Source: Microthrixaceae bacterium (lineage in GTDB: Bacteria; Actinomycetota; Acidimicrobiia; Acidimicrobiales; Microtrichaceae). Taken from it: DNA of 64,000 bases. The notes beneath the pieces were generated by a model. That model saw only the letters and a list, made by a program, of their open reading frames with translations, did not search any database and was not told where the DNA came from. The stretch spans positions 124,001 through 188,000 of the forward strand of contig JAMLGK010000001.1 in NCBI GenBank assembly GCA_023957995.1, written 5' to 3'. The translations under genes were made by a program, and so were the position numbers. Below are positions 62,382 through 64,000 of the stretch, piece after piece (positions within the stretch are counted from its first letter, which is position 1; the number at the start of each line of letters is the position of its first letter).

Positions 62382-62427
62382 GTCAGTCGAACCTCACTGT
62401 CAGTCGAACCGCGCTGTCAGTCGAACC
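62382..62427. repeat. 17-bp direct repeat, three copies, duplicating a gene's stop-codon region
   Basis: GTCAGTCGAACC plus a 5-bp spacer, at 62382, 62399 and 62416. The copy at 62416 is the last codons and stop (GGTTCGACTGAC on the coding strand) of the isocitrate lyase-like gene. Confidence 0.9.
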
Positions 62428-63211
62428 GGCCGGTGCGCAGGATTCCTTCGACCAGCGACCGGGCGTGCGCGACCTGCGAATTCGCCAGGGAGGATCCGAG
62501 GCTGACCCGCCGAACGCCCACCTCCGTGAGCTCCTCGAAGGTCGGCGCCGACGCCCCCACCAGGGCCAGGACGTTGACCGGGCCACCGGCGCCATCGACC
62601 ACCTCGACCACGGTGGGGAGGTCCCAGGTGCCGGGGGCGTAGAGGCAATGGGCTCCGACCGAAGCGAAGGCGCGGAGCCGTTCGAGTGTTTCGTCCATGC
62701 CGCCGGGGTGTTCATAGAGGAGGCACTCGGTGCGACCGGTGACGGTGAAGGTCACATCCAGCGCCTCCGCGGCCTCGACCGCGGCCGCTATGCGTTCGGT
62801 GGCCCGGGCGACGCTGTAGAAACCGATGTCGGGGTCACCCGACCAGTCCTCGATGCCCGCGCCGACGGCGCCCGTCTCGGCGAGCCTTCTGATGCAGTGC
62901 GCGACCTCTTCGGGTTCGTGGCCGTAGCCGTTCTCGGCGTCGACGTTGACCGGAAGCTCGGTTCCGGCACATATCAGCGCGGTGTGCTCGGCGTGTTCCT
63001 CGAGGCTGACCTTGCCCGCTGCATCGTGACGTCCGAGGGTCGCCGCGTGGGCCGCGCTGGAGGTGGCGATCGCCCGGACACCGGTGTCGCCGAGCGCCCG
63101 GGCGGTGGCCGCATCGACCACATTGGCCATCAGAAATGTGCCCATGTCGTGCAGTTCGCGGAAGCGCTTTCCCCGCAGTTGCTGGGCAGTCGGGTCGTCG
63201 GCGTCGTCCAT
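62417..63211 (-). CDS. Isocitrate lyase/PEP mutase superfamily enzyme
   Basis: 264 residues, TIM barrel. Typical features: LMANVVDAATARAL near the N-terminus, NVDAENGYGHEPEEVA with the Mg-binding Asp, GIEDW, and VTGRTECLL. The KKCGH active-site loop of true isocitrate lyase is absent, so this is the short PEP-mutase-like group that cleaves or rearranges C-C or C-P bonds in 2-methylisocitrate, oxaloacetate or phosphonate substrates; which one is open. ATG 63211 has TAGGTT 6 nt upstream. The stop codon lies in a 17-bp repeat. Confidence 0.85.
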   Translation of the reverse strand: MDDADDPTAQQLRGKRFRELHDMGTFLMANVVDAATARALGDTGVRAIATSSAAHAATLGRHDAAGKVSLEEHAEHTALICAGTELPVNVDAENGYGHEPEEVAHCIRRLAETGAVGAGIEDWSGDPDIGFYSVARATERIAAAVEAAEALDVTFTVTGRTECLLYEHPGGMDETLERLRAFASVGAHCLYAPGTWDLPTVVEVVDGAGGPVNVLALVGASAPTFEELTEVGVRRVSLGSSLANSQVAHARSLVEGILRTGRFD

Positions 63212-63217
63212 GGCGCG

Positions 63218-63223
63218 AACCTA
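63218..63223 (-). promoter_or_regulatory. Leaderless-type -10 (TAGGTT) for the isocitrate lyase-like gene
   Basis: TANNNT hexamer 6 nt before ATG 63211. Confidence 0.45.
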
Positions 63224-63260
63224 GCTCCGGGGGGTCTACTGGTCGCGGCGAAGCGGCTTG

Positions 63261-63266
63261 TACTCT
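63261..63266 (+). promoter_or_regulatory. Leaderless-type -10 (TACTCT) for the DPM1-like gene
   Basis: TANNNT hexamer 6 nt before ATG 63273. Confidence 0.45.
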
Positions 63267-63272
63267 GGCCCG

Positions 63273-64000
63273 ATGTCCAGGGTCCTGGTCGTACCGACCT
63301 ACCAGGAAGCGGAGAACGTCGAACGGCTGATTCGAGCCGTGCGTGAGACCGCGCCCGAACTCTCGATCCTGATCGTCGACGACAACAGCCCAGACGGCAC
63401 CGGGGAGCTGGCCGAGAAGGTGGGCATCGAACTGGGCCGGGTGGAGGTGCTGCACCGGGCGGGCAAGGCGGGCCTCGGCGCTGCGTACCGCCACGGGTTC
63501 CGCCACGCCCTCGATGGTGGCCACGACGTGATCGTGCAGATGGATGCCGACATGTCCCACGATCCCGCGGTACTTCCCACGTTGCTGGCAGCCATCGACG
63601 ACGGCGCCGATGTGGCGGTGGGGTCGCGCTATGTGCCCGGCGGCTCGGTGCCCAACTGGACGCTGTTCCGCCGCACCCTGTCGCACTGGGGCAACAGCTA
63701 CGCCCGCTGGATGCTCAAGCTGCGCATGAACGATGCGACCACGGCATTTCGCGCCTACCGCCGTGAGGTGCTCGAGCGGATCGACATCGACGGGACCACC
63801 GCCAACGGCTACCTGTTCCAGATCGAGACCGCATTCCGTCTGTCGATGGCAGGCGTGAGCGTCGCGGAGATCCCGATCACATTCGTGGACCGTGTGGCCG
63901 GTGCGTCGAAGATGGCTGTCGGACGCACCATGGTCGAAACCGAACTACGAGTGACCTGGTGGGGGCTGTCCCTGCGCGCTCCGGGTCTCAGCAACCGGTT
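63273..64000 (+). CDS. Polyprenol-phosphate mannose synthase-like GT2 (cut by the right edge)
   Basis: 242 codons visible, no stop. Starts VLVVPTYQEAENVERLI, then ILIVDDNSPDGTGE, KAGLGAAYRHGF, and DVIVQMDADMSHDP (the DxD-like metal site), plus GSRYVPGGSVPNW and the late FVDRVAGASKM. This matches dolichol-phosphate mannose synthases (DPM1/Ppm1 catalytic domain), which charge polyprenyl phosphate with mannose from GDP-mannose. Such a donor is what GT-C enzymes like those encoded nearby consume. Soluble GT-A domain only in the part seen. Confidence 0.9.
   Translation, partial: MSRVLVVPTYQEAENVERLIRAVRETAPELSILIVDDNSPDGTGELAEKVGIELGRVEVLHRAGKAGLGAAYRHGFRHALDGGHDVIVQMDADMSHDPAVLPTLLAAIDDGADVAVGSRYVPGGSVPNWTLFRRTLSHWGNSYARWMLKLRMNDATTAFRAYRREVLERIDIDGTTANGYLFQIETAFRLSMAGVSVAEIPITFVDRVAGASKMAVGRTMVETELRVTWWGLSLRAPGLSNR

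Noticed and set aside
1..64000. tRNA, rRNA or other structured RNA genes
   Set aside because: Gene-free gaps are nearly all under 180 bp and none shows a cloverleaf or rRNA-like sequence; reading by eye could miss a small unusual RNA.

Overview
The window looks like chromosomal DNA of a high-G+C Gram-positive bacterium (Actinomycetota). Acidimicrobiia-type marine or freshwater actinobacteria are my best guess. The reasons are strong G/C bias at third codon positions, many GTG/TTG starts, -10 hexamers of the TANNNT type lying 6-9 nt before start codons (leaderless transcripts), an AftD-like DUF3367 arabinosyltransferase homologue, isolated TadE/TadG-like genes and an LCP protein. This is inference from gene content; there is no rRNA to place the organism. 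I see no tRNA, rRNA, CRISPR array, insertion sequence or phage gene.

Layout. 1-12.3 kb: a truncated MMPL transporter, a membrane GGDEF-EAL protein, an MFS-pfkA pair, a bicupin and small membrane protein, a GH38 alpha-mannosidase, azlCD, a PilZ protein and thioredoxin. 12.4-25.3 kb: a Baeyer-Villiger-type flavin monooxygenase, a TPP enzyme and GlcD-like FAD oxidase next to an Rrf2 regulator, a 2OG-Fe(II) oxygenase, a probably inactive LpqC-like hydrolase divergent from an LCP enzyme, a cyclophilin-AarF kinase pair, and a translationally coupled tadE-tadG pair with an 84-bp in-frame repeat. 25.4-36.3 kb: a J-domain protein with an aldehyde dehydrogenase, M18 aminopeptidase, gltBD (ammonia assimilation) and a GT2.

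36.3-64 kb is mostly envelope glycan biology: a membrane aminopropyltransferase-like protein, GT4, methyltransferase, AftD-like giant, several multi-spanning GT-C-like proteins, three acyltransferase-3 genes (one a double-domain fusion, one fused to SGNH) and, at the right edge, a dolichol-phosphate-mannose-synthase-like GT2 that could supply the polyprenyl-phosphate sugar used by GT-C enzymes. Embedded in this stretch is an unrecognised two-gene unit (54613-56381): a very acidic Pro-/Lys-free repeat protein and a four-CxxC zinc-ribbon protein.

Two features run through the whole window. First, 17 starts have a TANNNT hexamer 6-9 nt upstream, far above chance. Second, short tandem repeats are unusually common: inside genes every period is a multiple of 3 (12, 15, 84 bp), while between genes 14, 17 and 30 bp occur, sometimes duplicating the stop-codon region of the neighbouring gene. 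Genes are packed tightly, with 1-4 nt stop/start overlaps and four convergent pairs whose 3' ends overlap by 19-53 bp.
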